Shown: positions 14,953 to 23,889 of the stretch, piece after piece | Layout of the letters: each line of letters opens with the position of its first letter | How positions within the stretch are numbered: position 1 is the first letter of the stretch | DNA from: Deltaproteobacteria bacterium | GTDB lineage: Bacteria > Desulfobacterota > Desulfuromonadia > Desulfuromonadales > Geopsychrobacteraceae | Direction: 5' to 3' | Assembly (NCBI GenBank): GCA_024280335.1 | Contig: JAJRQI010000003.1 | Span: forward strand, 1-35,179 | DNA: 35,179 bases | Notes under the pieces: model-generated | What the model was told of the DNA's origin: nothing | Databases searched by the model: none | What the model saw: the letters and a program-made list of their open reading frames with translations, nothing else | Made by a program: the position numbers and the translations under genes

Positions 14953-17190
14953 ATGTTTAATCAGGACGTCCAGATAGCCTTTACCTTGGCGGTTCGCGAA
15001 GCGCAGCGACGGCGGCATGAATATTTGACCACCGAGCATATCCTCTATGCTCTGCTGTTTGAGGGCGCTGGGCAGCAGATTATCAACACCTGCGGCGGTG
15101 ATGTCGATGGTTTGAAGGAGTTGCTGGAAAACTTTTTCGATCTGCATCTGGAGCACCTTCCCGAAGAGCTGGAGGATGACGAGGTGCCGCGGCAGACCCT
15201 GTCTCTGCAGCGGATGCTGCAACGGACCGTGCTGCACATGCAAGCCTCTAACCAGAACGAGGTCGGCGTCGGTGACCTGCTGGCGGCGATCCTGGAGGAG
15301 GAAAACTCCCACGCCTGCTTCTTTTTGCAGAGTCAGGGAATCGAGCGGGTCGATCTGCTCGATTATATCTCTCACGGTCAACCTGCTGATGAAAAACCGG
15401 AAGAGCGTCCGGCAGAGCCGGCTCCGGGGGAGCGCAGCAAGCCGAAACCGCAGCCCGCCGATCCACTCGAATCTTTCACCATCGATCTGATCGCCCGGGC
15501 CAAAGCGGGGAAGATCGATCCCTTGATCGGCCGTGAGCAGGAACTGGAGCGGACCGTTCTGGTGCTTTGTCGACGGCGCAAGAATAATCCGATTTTTGTC
15601 GGCGAACCGGGGGTCGGTAAAACCGCCATGGCAGAAGGGCTGGCGTTGCGGATCGCCGAAGGGACTGTCCCCGAGCTGCTGAAAGATAACGAACTGTTCA
15701 CCCTCGATATGGGCGCGCTGCTGGCCGGGACCAAGTTTCGAGGCGATTTCGAGGAGCGCCTCAAGGCGGTGATTTCTGCACTGCAGAAGCGGGACAAGGC
15801 GATCCTGTTTATCGATGAAATCCACACTATCGTCGGTGCCGGAGCGACCAGCGGCGGCTCTCTCGACGCTTCGAATATCCTCAAGCCGGCCTTGGGTTCC
15901 GGGGAACTGCGCTGTATCGGTTCGACCACCTATGAGGAATATCGCAATCTGTTCGACAAGGACCGCGCCCTGTCGCGCCGTTTTCAGAAGATCGACCTGC
16001 ACGAGCCGAGCAGCGATGAGGCGTTGGCTATTCTGCAGGGGCTGGCCACTCGCTACGAAGAACACCACCAAGTCAGCTACGCGCCGGAAGCACTGGAGTC
16101 GGCGGTACAACTGGCGGTCAAGCATTTGCCGCAGCGCCATCTGCCGGATAAGGCGATCGATATTATCGATGAAGCCGGGGCGCAGCAGCGGCTCGACGGG
16201 CAGCTGAAGCGGCCGATCGGCCTGGATGAAATTGAACGAGTGGTGGCGCGGATGGCGCGGGTGCCGATCCGCACCGTCAGCGGCAGCGACCGTCAGCGAC
16301 TGCGTTATCTGGAACGTGACCTGAAGCGGGTGGTGTTCGGTCAGGATCCGGCCATCGGCAGCCTGGTCAAGTCGATCCATCGTTCCCGTGCCGGTCTGGG
16401 GCATCCCGACAAGCCGGTCGGCTCATTATTGTTCACCGGTCCGACCGGCGTCGGCAAGACCGAAGTCGCCCGCCAGTTGGCGATCCAGTTAGGGGTCAAG
16501 TTCCTGCGCTTCGACATGAGTGAGTATATGGAGAAGCACTCGGTGGCACGACTGATCGGTGCGCCGCCCGGTTATGTCGGTTTCGATCAGGGCGGGCTGC
16601 TGACCGAAGAGATCAGCAAGAATCCCTGGTCGGTACTGCTGCTCGATGAGATCGAGAAGGCGCACCCCGACCTGTTCAATATCCTGTTGCAGGTGATGGA
16701 TCACGGCACCCTGACCGACAACAACGGTAAGGAAGCCGATTTCCGCAACGTGATCCTGATTATGACCAGCAATATCGGCGGCCGGGAGATGAATCTGCAG
16801 CCGATCGGTTTCGGCAGTCGCACTGCCGCGACTTCGAAAAACGCCGTAGAAAAGGCCTTCTCGCCTGAATTTCGCAACCGGCTCGACGCGACCCTCCACT
16901 TTGCCGCGCTTGATCCGAAAGTCATGCTGAAGGTGGTTGACAAGTTCCTGGCTGAACTCTCCGGGCAGCTGGCCGAGCGGGAGGTGAGGATCCAGCTGTC
17001 AGCGGCCGCCCGTAAAGATCTGGCCGCCCGCGGTTACGATCCATTGTTCGGCGCCCGACCGCTGGGCCGCTTGATCCAGAGCGAGTTAAGCGATCCGCTG
17101 GCGGAAAAGATCCTTTTCGGTGAACTGCGCAAGGGTGGCCAGGTCAAGGTCGGCTGCAAAGCCGGAAAACTCACCTTCAAGTTCAGCTGA
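14953..17190 (+). CDS. clpA: ATP-dependent Clp protease ATP-binding subunit ClpA
   Basis: A 745-residue AAA+ unfoldase of full ClpA length. It has the Clp N-terminal repeat domain (residues 1-140, FNQDVQIAFTLAVREAQRR). AAA1 has Walker A GEPGVGKT (217-224), and AAA2 has Walker A GPTGVGKT (496-503) with Walker B LLLDEIEKAH. The ClpP-docking loop PIGFGSR (IGF at 618-620) is present, and there is no ClpB middle domain, which separates it from ClpB. It hands N-degron and other substrates to ClpP, which is not in this window. It lies 131 bp after clpS, with competing stem-loops between. Confidence 0.97.
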   Translation: MFNQDVQIAFTLAVREAQRRRHEYLTTEHILYALLFEGAGQQIINTCGGDVDGLKELLENFFDLHLEHLPEELEDDEVPRQTLSLQRMLQRTVLHMQASNQNEVGVGDLLAAILEEENSHACFFLQSQGIERVDLLDYISHGQPADEKPEERPAEPAPGERSKPKPQPADPLESFTIDLIARAKAGKIDPLIGREQELERTVLVLCRRRKNNPIFVGEPGVGKTAMAEGLALRIAEGTVPELLKDNELFTLDMGALLAGTKFRGDFEERLKAVISALQKRDKAILFIDEIHTIVGAGATSGGSLDASNILKPALGSGELRCIGSTTYEEYRNLFDKDRALSRRFQKIDLHEPSSDEALAILQGLATRYEEHHQVSYAPEALESAVQLAVKHLPQRHLPDKAIDIIDEAGAQQRLDGQLKRPIGLDEIERVVARMARVPIRTVSGSDRQRLRYLERDLKRVVFGQDPAIGSLVKSIHRSRAGLGHPDKPVGSLLFTGPTGVGKTEVARQLAIQLGVKFLRFDMSEYMEKHSVARLIGAPPGYVGFDQGGLLTEEISKNPWSVLLLDEIEKAHPDLFNILLQVMDHGTLTDNNGKEADFRNVILIMTSNIGGREMNLQPIGFGSRTAATSKNAVEKAFSPEFRNRLDATLHFAALDPKVMLKVVDKFLAELSGQLAEREVRIQLSAAARKDLAARGYDPLFGARPLGRLIQSELSDPLAEKILFGELRKGGQVKVGCKAGKLTFKFS

Positions 17191-17199
17191 TTGCCGCAG

Positions 17200-17901
17200 A
17201 TGCCCTGCTGTCAACTGGATGAAAACCTCTGGTTCCCGCCGACCGAGCAGGCTGAAGATTACGGGCTGCTGGCTGTCGGCGGCGATCTTTCTCCTGAACG
17301 GTTGTTGCTGGCGTACAGTCTGGGGATTTTCCCCTGGTATAATCCGACCGAGCCGATCCTCTGGTGGTCCCCCGATCCCCGCTGTGTCCTGTTCCCCTCT
17401 GAGCTGCATATTTCCCGCTCCTTAAAGCGCTTCATGCGTAAGCAACCCTTTCGTGTCAGCTTTGATGAAAACTTTGCCGGGGTGATCTACTGGTGCCGGC
17501 GCTTGCGGAAAAACCTGGACGGCAGCGGTACCTGGATTACCCCGGAGATGCAGCAGGCCTTTATCCGCCTGCATCAGCTCGGTTTTGCCCATTCGGTGGA
17601 ATGCTGGGACGGGGAGGAATTGGTCGGCGGGATTTACGGTGTCTGTCTGGGGCGCTGTTTCTTCGGCGAGTCGATGTTCAGCCGCTGCGACAATGCCTCA
17701 AAGGTAGCGTTGGTTCATCTGTTGCGCCGACTGGAAATGGCAGGGTTCGAACTGCTCGATTGTCAACAGACCAACGACCACCTGCTCAGTCTGGGAGCTC
17801 GAGAAATCACCCGGCGGGAATTTCAGGAGCATCTGCGGGTAGCCGAGGTGCCGCCATACGGACCCTTGTGCAGCCGTTTCCAGAAACTTGATTTTAGCTG
17901 A
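17200..17901 (+). CDS. aat: Leucyl/phenylalanyl-tRNA-protein transferase
   Basis: A 233-residue cytosolic enzyme of normal length. It has GLLAVGGDLSPERLLLAYSLGIFPWY and PILWWSPDPRCVLFP, the signature of Aat, then GTWITPEMQQAF and SVECWDGEELVGGIYGV. LGRCFFGESMFS follows, and the C-terminal half keeps the GNAT-like fold. It moves Leu or Phe from tRNA to proteins with N-terminal Arg or Lys, creating the degron that ClpS reads. The ATG at 17200 is chosen because MPCCQLDENLWFP matches family N-termini; a TTG at 17191 would add three residues. The 9-bp gap to clpA indicates one transcript. Confidence 0.96.
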   Translation: MPCCQLDENLWFPPTEQAEDYGLLAVGGDLSPERLLLAYSLGIFPWYNPTEPILWWSPDPRCVLFPSELHISRSLKRFMRKQPFRVSFDENFAGVIYWCRRLRKNLDGSGTWITPEMQQAFIRLHQLGFAHSVECWDGEELVGGIYGVCLGRCFFGESMFSRCDNASKVALVHLLRRLEMAGFELLDCQQTNDHLLSLGAREITRREFQEHLRVAEVPPYGPLCSRFQKLDFS

Positions 17902-18051
17902 TGAAAACCGGAAACTCGAATCCTGTCCTTTCATTAAATTTCTGATAAGATGCTGTAATAGTGTCAGTAAATTGCCTTTACGCGGGCATGTCCAGCCTTT
18001 TGACAGCCTTACCAGTTCAGTCAAGTTTGAAATGCGATAAAACTGGTCGTT

Positions 18052-18081
18052 TTGCTTTTGGAACATTGTTTGCTTTATACT
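18052..18081 (+). promoter_or_regulatory. Candidate sigma-70 promoter of the 31-residue peptide gene
   Basis: TTGCTT (18052-18057) and TATACT (18076-18081) are 18 bp apart, placing the start of transcription about 40 bp before the peptide ATG. Confidence 0.4.
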
Positions 18082-18127
18082 GAAGGCGAGTGATCTGTTT
18101 ACAGGTGTAAATGAAAAGGAGAACGTC

Positions 18128-18223
18128 ATGGGTATTTTTCTAGCAGTATTTGGTCTTTGCGCCGGCGGTGCTTTGCTTGTTCAATATCTGGCTTTTTTGA
18201 CCTATTCCAATCGAGCCCGGTAA
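18128..18223 (+). CDS. Small single-helix membrane peptide (31 aa)
   Basis: The frame encodes MGIFLAVFGLCAGGALLVQY followed by LAFLTYSNRAR and a TAA. It is one hydrophobic helix with a short positive tail, as expected for an inner-membrane micropeptide with the C-terminus inside. The ATG follows AAAAGGAG by 7 bp, and a promoter-like TTGCTT/TATACT pair lies upstream, which is better support than a random frame would have. Function unknown. It is convergent with the REC/GGDEF gene, 25 bp away. Confidence 0.6.
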   Translation: MGIFLAVFGLCAGGALLVQYLAFLTYSNRAR

Positions 18224-18248
18224 GAAGGCGTTCAGTTATCGATATTCT

Positions 18249-19262
18249 TCACTGCTGACGTAATTCCAGTTGTTCACTCATGTCGATCCAGCGGTTGTGG
18301 CCGCTTTTCTGCGCAGCATAAAGAGCCATGTTGGCGGTGGTCAGAAAATCGGTGATCGGCAGGTCTTCGAGTGCCGGCTTTTTGCAAACCATGCCGATAC
18401 TGACCGTCATGTGCTTTGCCGCCGGTGATAATGGATTTTCAATCTCAAGAGATTTGATTCTTTTGAGAATTCTTTCCACGACTTTCACTGAACCTTTATT
18501 GTCGGTTCCCGGCAACAGCACGGCAAACTTTTCATCGTCAAAACGGGCAATTTGATCATCCGGTCGGCGAATGATTTTTCGTAGCGCCCAGGCCACTTTT
18601 TGCAAGCAGGTTTCAACCGCGATCTGGCCATTACTTCCAGTGTATTCATGTAAGGCATCGATATTGATCAAAAGCATCGACAGCGGATTTCTATTGCGAC
18701 GTGCCTGATGCCATTCGCGGTCAACCGTTTCTTCAAAACTTTGCCGGTTGGGGATGCTGGTCAAGATGTCGAGCGAAGAGAGGCGGAGCAGTTCATCTGT
18801 CGCCAGCTGATGTTTTTTAAGGGTTTCTTCAATCGCTTGATAGCGATGCTGCAACTGTTTGACCTCTGCTTGTCGGGCTTTCCCCTGGTGATAATGTTCA
18901 ATGGCGTCATCGATGGTTTGTTTGAAGTTTTCCAGGTCAAACGATTTGGTCAGGTAGCGGAAGATTTCACCATTGTTGATACAGCCGATGAGCTGTTCGA
19001 CATCGGTATAGCCGCTTAACACCAGGCGGACCGTTTGCGGTGATTTGCGGCGAACTTTTTGCAACAGCTCCAAGCCATTCATGTGCGGCATTTTCATGTC
19101 GCAGACGATTACCTGGATCGGTTGCTTATCAATGATCTTCAGCGCTTCAGCGGCACTATCGGCAAACAGCTTCTGGTAGGGTTCTTTGACCAGGTTGCGC
19201 TTCAGGGCGCTCAGAATCGGCTTTTCATCATCGACAAACAGAACCGCAATATCTTCTTTCAT
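18249..19262 (-). CDS. Response regulator with degenerate GGDEF domain
   Basis: A 337-residue cytosolic protein. Residues 1-120 are a receiver domain (FVDDEKP, phospho-acceptor D55 in VIVCDMKMP, LSGYTD, and K106 in LTKSF). A helical linker (about 120-160) leads to a GGDEF-type domain (165-325, with LTSIPNR and DQIARFDDEKFAVLLPG). The catalytic GGDEF is replaced by DDEKF (242-246), so diguanylate cyclase activity is unlikely. It may bind GTP or c-di-GMP, or signal by dimerisation. It lies on the same strand as the histidine kinase at 19.6-21.5 kb, about 330 bp downstream, with a repeat element between, and is a plausible partner of that kinase. Confidence 0.9.
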   Translation of the reverse strand: MKEDIAVLFVDDEKPILSALKRNLVKEPYQKLFADSAAEALKIIDKQPIQVIVCDMKMPHMNGLELLQKVRRKSPQTVRLVLSGYTDVEQLIGCINNGEIFRYLTKSFDLENFKQTIDDAIEHYHQGKARQAEVKQLQHRYQAIEETLKKHQLATDELLRLSSLDILTSIPNRQSFEETVDREWHQARRNRNPLSMLLINIDALHEYTGSNGQIAVETCLQKVAWALRKIIRRPDDQIARFDDEKFAVLLPGTDNKGSVKVVERILKRIKSLEIENPLSPAAKHMTVSIGMVCKKPALEDLPITDFLTTANMALYAAQKSGHNRWIDMSEQLELRQQ

Positions 19263-19595
19263 CTTGCGTCTCTCCGTAATCGTTGCTTGGCCGGTGACAG
19301 ATAACGATAGCCCAGTGGTGTCCGTTTATGGTTCTTGCTGAGGGTTGAAATGATCAAATCCCCCTCAATCCCCCTTTGCGAAAGGGGGAGGTAAGTACAT
19401 TGTGCTCAATTCTCCCCTTTGAAAAAGGGGGGCTAGGGGGGATTTATGCGGTCATTTGGTAGTTTGTTCTGACTGCAAATATCTAACCGGACATTACTGA
19501 CTATAACCGGAGTTTTCTGGAATTGCTACCGAAATGGTCAGGAATTTAGATTTTTGTCCCGTTTCGATTTAGATGGGGGGGGGGAGCGTTGCAGA
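19263..19595. other. Gene-free interval between REC/GGDEF and kinase genes
   Basis: This 333-bp gap contains a 90-bp inverted-repeat element (19356-19445) and a run of ten G at 19575-19584, just beyond the kinase stop codon. No gene or sigma-54 site is visible. Confidence 0.6.
19356..19445. repeat. Three-stem inverted-repeat element
   Basis: An outer stem AAATCCCCC (19356-19364) pairs with GGGGGATTT (19437-19445). Inside are two hairpins, CCCCCTTT-GCG-AAAGGGGG (19370-19388) and CCCCTTT-GAA-AAAGGGG (19414-19430). This C/G-run layout resembles dispersed extragenic repeats seen in many bacterial genomes. Whether other copies exist cannot be seen in this window. Confidence 0.75.
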
Positions 19596-21539
19596 TTAGC
19601 GGAGGGGCAACCGGACACAAAAGGACGCGCCGCCTGTGGCGTTACTCTCGACTGACAGATCGCCACCGTGCTTGTGGACAACAATGTCGTAGGAGATGCT
19701 GAGCCCGAGTCCGGTCCCTTTGCCGGCTTCTTTGGTGGTGAAAAATGGCTCAAAAATCCGGCTGTGAAGTTGCGGCGTGATTCCCGGTCCATCATCACTG
19801 ACTTGAATATAAATATTCTCTTCAGCGTACCAGCTTTTGATGACGATCCGGCCCGGCAGCTGGCGTTGTTGACTGGTAATGGCCTGGGATGCATTGATAA
19901 TCAGGGCCAGAAATACCTGGTTGATCTGTTGGGGAATACAGAGCAGCGGCGGCAGTTCGCCGAGTTCGGTAACGATTTCCGCTCGATCCCGGTATTCATT
20001 GCGCGCAATGATCAAGGTGTCGGCAATCCCTTTATTCAGATCATAGCGGGCCATATCGCCGGCTTGATCAATGCGCGAGAAGTTTCGCATGCTTTGCACA
20101 ATCCAGTTGATCCGTTCGAACCCGGTCCGCGATTCTCGAAACAGCTGTTCGATATCTTGCAAAATAAAATCCAGATTAAGCTCTGCCTCCTGTTGCCGGA
20201 TCTGTTGAGTCTGTTGCTGTTCGGCCCCGGTTTGTTCCAATTGTGTGAGCAGCTCCCGATAGGTTTTCAGCAGTTGGCGAAAATCGGCGGTATTTTTTTC
20301 CAGAGTATCGAAGTTGGTATAGACAAAATTGAGCGGATTATTGATTTCATGGGCGATTCCAGCGGCTAATTGGCCGATCGAGGCCATCTTCTCCTGCATG
20401 GCAAACTGCTTTTGCATCTGCTGTATTTTTTGCGTGCGGCGCGCAACCAGTTCTTCCAGGTTTTCGTTGGCCATCTGGAGGGCCGCCTCGCTCTTCTGCA
20501 GTTTTTTGGTTCTTTCTGTAACGCGCAATTCAAGAGAATCACGCGCCTCGATCAGTGCTTGTTCGCGTTGCTCAATCTGTTCGGCCATCGCATTGAAATC
20601 TTCAGCCAGCAGGGCAATTTCAAGAAGCGGGTGAGCGACGGTTGTGGCGGTGCTTTTTTCACCTGCGGCGAGGCGTTTTGACAGGTTCCTCAGCTGCTCG
20701 ATCGGTTGTGCAATCAGGCTTCGGTTGAAGCGATGCGCCACCAGTAGCAGCAGAAAGGTCAATCCCAGCAAGGCGATGGCAAATTTCAGCAACAAGGGTT
20801 GCAGGGAATCTTCCAGATTGAACCGATCGGAGCGCAAGCGGAGTGAAATTTCGGATGCGGCAAGATGATACATGACGGTTGAGGTCGAGTTGCTCTGGCC
20901 GAAAGTCGCGACAAGCTGGTCGTCGTAGAGCACCTCAAGCTGACCGTCTTCCAGGCCGTTGAACAGTTGTGCCTCTCTCAGCAGTTCTTCGATCGGTAAT
21001 TCGGCAATCAAAATACCCCGGACGACGCCCTCCGCAACCACCGGGACCGCAAATTGCCAGAAAGATTCTTCACCGAAGCGGCTGATCCCCCGGTAACGGC
21101 CGCTCTTTCCGCTGCTGAAAGCCTGAAACCAGGCGAAATCCTGGTACTGAAAGAGAGGTTCCCTGTGGGTCGCATGGATGATTTGCCCCTGAAGATCAAT
21201 CAGGACCAACTGGCAGTTCGAGCCGAGTAAAGACAGGTTCTCCATGACACTTTTCAGGTTTTGCAGCGATGTCTGAGTGCGATCCAGCGCGTTACGTATT
21301 TGCGGCAGCTGTGTGTAGTCGTTTAAAGCTTCGGAACGGTGATCAAGAAGGGTAGAGACGGTCTGGCGGATCTCCCAACTTTCATGCTGCAGATTCTCTT
21401 TTTCCAGACGATTTAGGGTAGAATTGTGCCAGGGGATGAAGATCAGCCCGGCACACAGCAGTAAAACTGTTGCCAGCAGAAAGAAAAAAGCTCGCAACGC
21501 CCAGGTTATCGGCAGACGTTTTCTGGTGAAGATTGCCAT
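19596..21539 (-). CDS. Cache-type sensor histidine kinase
   Basis: A 647-residue membrane kinase. A first helix (about 12-34) is followed by a periplasmic sensor of about 230 residues. The sensor has Cache-like features (LLGSNCQLVLIDLQGQIIHAT and YQDFAWFQAFSSGKSGRYRG). A second helix follows (about 255-275, LLLKFAIALLGLTFLLLLVA), then HAMP, a long coiled coil with Gln-rich tracts, HisKA with GIAHEINNPLNF (His397), and HATPase ending GKGTGLGLSISYDIV. The ATG at 21539 is chosen because AAAAGGA lies 8 bp upstream and the helix starts soon after; the frame is open 74 codons further up. It is divergent from the PAS kinase gene and in the same orientation as the REC/GGDEF gene. Confidence 0.92.
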   Translation of the reverse strand: MAIFTRKRLPITWALRAFFFLLATVLLLCAGLIFIPWHNSTLNRLEKENLQHESWEIRQTVSTLLDHRSEALNDYTQLPQIRNALDRTQTSLQNLKSVMENLSLLGSNCQLVLIDLQGQIIHATHREPLFQYQDFAWFQAFSSGKSGRYRGISRFGEESFWQFAVPVVAEGVVRGILIAELPIEELLREAQLFNGLEDGQLEVLYDDQLVATFGQSNSTSTVMYHLAASEISLRLRSDRFNLEDSLQPLLLKFAIALLGLTFLLLLVAHRFNRSLIAQPIEQLRNLSKRLAAGEKSTATTVAHPLLEIALLAEDFNAMAEQIEQREQALIEARDSLELRVTERTKKLQKSEAALQMANENLEELVARRTQKIQQMQKQFAMQEKMASIGQLAAGIAHEINNPLNFVYTNFDTLEKNTADFRQLLKTYRELLTQLEQTGAEQQQTQQIRQQEAELNLDFILQDIEQLFRESRTGFERINWIVQSMRNFSRIDQAGDMARYDLNKGIADTLIIARNEYRDRAEIVTELGELPPLLCIPQQINQVFLALIINASQAITSQQRQLPGRIVIKSWYAEENIYIQVSDDGPGITPQLHSRIFEPFFTTKEAGKGTGLGLSISYDIVVHKHGGDLSVESNATGGASFCVRLPLR

Positions 21540-21663
21540 TCGTCGATCCTTTTGGGGGCAGCGTCGGCAGTTTGAAGACATCCTGCACGATTCTTCGCTA
21601 TCCGTCAGTAAAATATGCTGGATAAATTCAGCAGGAGAATAAATAAATGGAGTTTTCTGCTTG

Positions 21664-23868
21664 ATGCAAAATCCGGAGGTTGGAAAAACCCAGTTTTCGA
21701 CCCTGTTCGGGGTCTTTTTTCTGATGATGATGGCCGTCTTTGCCGCTGAAGTGACGGTCATGGAGCTTTATGCTGATCACTTCGCCAGAATATCTGTTAT
21801 CCAGCGCGCATTCCTCGATACCTCAACCCTGGTTTTAATTATCGCCCTGCCGCTGTGGTTTTTTGTTTTCAATCCTGCGTTTCGAGAAAAGATAAAAGAT
21901 GACGGCGGCTATATGACAGTCGCTTTTTCTCTCTACGTCAAGGTTCTCGCCGGGCTCTACCTCATTCAGTTGCTGATCATGCTGGTCCTGCCCGAGCTTA
22001 TGCAGTATCTGCCGGCGCCGTTCGAGAGCCTGATTGATGGTGCCCTGACCGCCGCGATCAGCGCACCGCTTTTCTGGCGGCTGCTCTACCGGCTTGAACT
22101 TCACTATCGCCTCGAGCCGTTAGCCGGGTTTCTCAACGCGCCGAACACACTATATGTCCTGCTGCTGTTCATGACCTTTCTTGCCGACATGCTGCAGGAG
22201 ATTTTTTTTCATCAATTGAATCTGGATCTCTCGGCGATCCACGTTCAATTACTCGATGCTCTGGTGTCGGTCATCCTGATTGCGCCGCTGCTGCTGATTC
22301 TGGTTGTGCGCCCGCTTTGTCGCCTGGCGCAGTCTGAAAAGGCCCGAACCAATGCTATCTACGATCAGGCAACCGAAGCGATTGTCAAGATCGATTTCCA
22401 GGGCACGATTTTGTCCTTCAATCTGGCGGCACAGACAATTTTCGGCTTTCGCAGTGAAGAGATACTGGGTAAATCGGCGTCACTGTTGCTTGACCACCGG
22501 CAGATCGATTTTACCGCGGTCATGCAGCAGTTGATCGATGATGTCGAGACCAGACCGCTGCGGTTTTGTGCTCTGACCGCAAGTCGTCACGATGGCGCTG
22601 TTTTGACTCTGGATGTGTCGATCAGCAAAGTTGATCTGGAGGGTCCGGACGAATTTCTGCTGCTGCTGAGCGATATCTCCAAAGGGAAGGCGACCGAGGA
22701 TGCTTTGCTGGCAACCGATGCAATCTTCCGCGAGATTTTCAACCAGACTGAAGATGCCATACTCTTTTTTGAGCCGGGCAGCGGTAAAATTCTGGATGTG
22801 AATTCCACGACCGAAAGTCTCTACGGTTTCAGTAAGCGCGAATTGCAGGATCAGGGGATCAAGGCTTTTTGTGCTGATGACGACAGAAATCGATTTTCAG
22901 CTTTGCTCAGCGGGATCGATGCCTCTTGCAGTTCTAAAGTCGACCAGCTGGTCAACCACAGAAGGGACGGGCAGCAGATCGTCGTTTCGATCCATGGCAA
23001 GATGATAACCCTGCAGGGTGAACCGGTGATCTACTGTACCATCCGTGATATCAGTGAACGGGTCCGACTCGAAAATGAAGCCCGCAAAATCCAGTCAAAA
23101 CTGATCCATGCCAACAAGATGACCTCACTTGGTTTGATGGTTTCCGGGGTGACTCACGAGATCAACAATCCAAATAATTATGTACTGTCGAACGCCCAAC
23201 TACTGGCTAAAATCTGGAAGGATGCGCAGATTATTCTGCGTCAGTATTATCGTGAACATGGTGAGTTTGTCCTCGGCGGCATGCCTTTTTCCGAGCTGGA
23301 AAATCATACTCCCGATCTGTTTCAGGGGATTACCGACGGCTCCCGGCGGATCAACGCAATTGTCAATGATCTCAAGCGCTTTGTTCGCCAGGATTCGCCC
23401 CAGACGTTGACCGCGGTGGACATCAACGAGGTTGCATCTTCGGCGGTATCGATCCTTCGCCAGGAACTGGCCAGGCACACCGATAATTTTTATATCGACC
23501 TGGCGGACAATCTGCCGCCGATTAACGGCAGCAGTCAGCAGCTCGGGCAGGTGATTATCAATCTGCTGATGAATGCCAGCCAGTCGCTGCCGGATAAAAA
23601 TTGTGCTATCTGGCTGGAGACCGGCTATGATCCGCAGTATCGGCTGGTCAAAATCAGTGTGCGTGATCAGGGGCGGGGGATGCCGGAAGAGTTGAAGGAT
23701 AAGGTTCTCGAGCCGTTTTTCAGCACCAGGCTTGATTCCGGCGGGACCGGGCTGGGGCTGTCGATCAGTCAGACGATCGTCAAGAGCCACGGCGGGCAGA
23801 TTGTATTTTTCAGCCAGCTGAATAAAGGGACCACATTTACTGTTACACTTCCTGTTACCACCCCTTAA
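21664..23868 (+). CDS. PAS-domain sensor histidine kinase with three-repeat membrane sensor
   Basis: A 734-residue kinase. The first 225 residues form six membrane helices built from three 73-residue repeats (see the repeat entry). Two PAS domains follow (about 235-350 and 355-470, with ATEAIVKIDFQGTILSFNLAA and GKILDVNSTTESLYGFSKREL). Then come HisKA with GVTHEINNPNNYVLSN (His498) and HATPase ending GGTGLGLSISQTIVKSHGG. This is an NtrB/AtoS-like arrangement. The NtrC-type activator gene begins 21 bp downstream, so the two are very likely a cognate pair. The ATG at 21664 is used; a TTG just before it is also possible. A five-codon frame with its own AGGAG precedes it. Confidence 0.93.
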   Translation: MQNPEVGKTQFSTLFGVFFLMMMAVFAAEVTVMELYADHFARISVIQRAFLDTSTLVLIIALPLWFFVFNPAFREKIKDDGGYMTVAFSLYVKVLAGLYLIQLLIMLVLPELMQYLPAPFESLIDGALTAAISAPLFWRLLYRLELHYRLEPLAGFLNAPNTLYVLLLFMTFLADMLQEIFFHQLNLDLSAIHVQLLDALVSVILIAPLLLILVVRPLCRLAQSEKARTNAIYDQATEAIVKIDFQGTILSFNLAAQTIFGFRSEEILGKSASLLLDHRQIDFTAVMQQLIDDVETRPLRFCALTASRHDGAVLTLDVSISKVDLEGPDEFLLLLSDISKGKATEDALLATDAIFREIFNQTEDAILFFEPGSGKILDVNSTTESLYGFSKRELQDQGIKAFCADDDRNRFSALLSGIDASCSSKVDQLVNHRRDGQQIVVSIHGKMITLQGEPVIYCTIRDISERVRLENEARKIQSKLIHANKMTSLGLMVSGVTHEINNPNNYVLSNAQLLAKIWKDAQIILRQYYREHGEFVLGGMPFSELENHTPDLFQGITDGSRRINAIVNDLKRFVRQDSPQTLTAVDINEVASSAVSILRQELARHTDNFYIDLADNLPPINGSSQQLGQVIINLLMNASQSLPDKNCAIWLETGYDPQYRLVKISVRDQGRGMPEELKDKVLEPFFSTRLDSGGTGLGLSISQTIVKSHGGQIVFFSQLNKGTTFTVTLPVTTP
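21745..22314 (+). repeat. Three in-frame copies of a 73-residue two-helix membrane module
   Basis: Copies begin at residues 28, 101 and 174 of the PAS kinase, an exact 73-residue period. Copies 1 and 3 align without gaps over 44 residues (Ser at position 17, Asp at 25, Ile at 33, Val at 41, Pro at 44). The middle copy keeps the Asp and a Pro at position 35. The same 44-residue pattern occurs once at residues 49-92 of the NarL-type kinase at 25.5 kb. The module is a loop flanked by two membrane helices; I know no name for it. Confidence 0.7.
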
Positions 23869-23889
23869 ATGATTCAAGGAGTTGCTTGC

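Noticed and set aside
14842-16404. A 520-codon open frame on the minus strand opposite clpA
   Set aside because: It mirrors the strongly conserved clpA frame, its product is rich in Arg/Gln/His with no domain, and it has no ribosome site. Long antisense frames are expected in GC-rich genes.
19575-19584. Run of ten G as a phase-variable tract
   Set aside because: It lies just outside the kinase stop codon and would not alter a reading frame or a recognised promoter.
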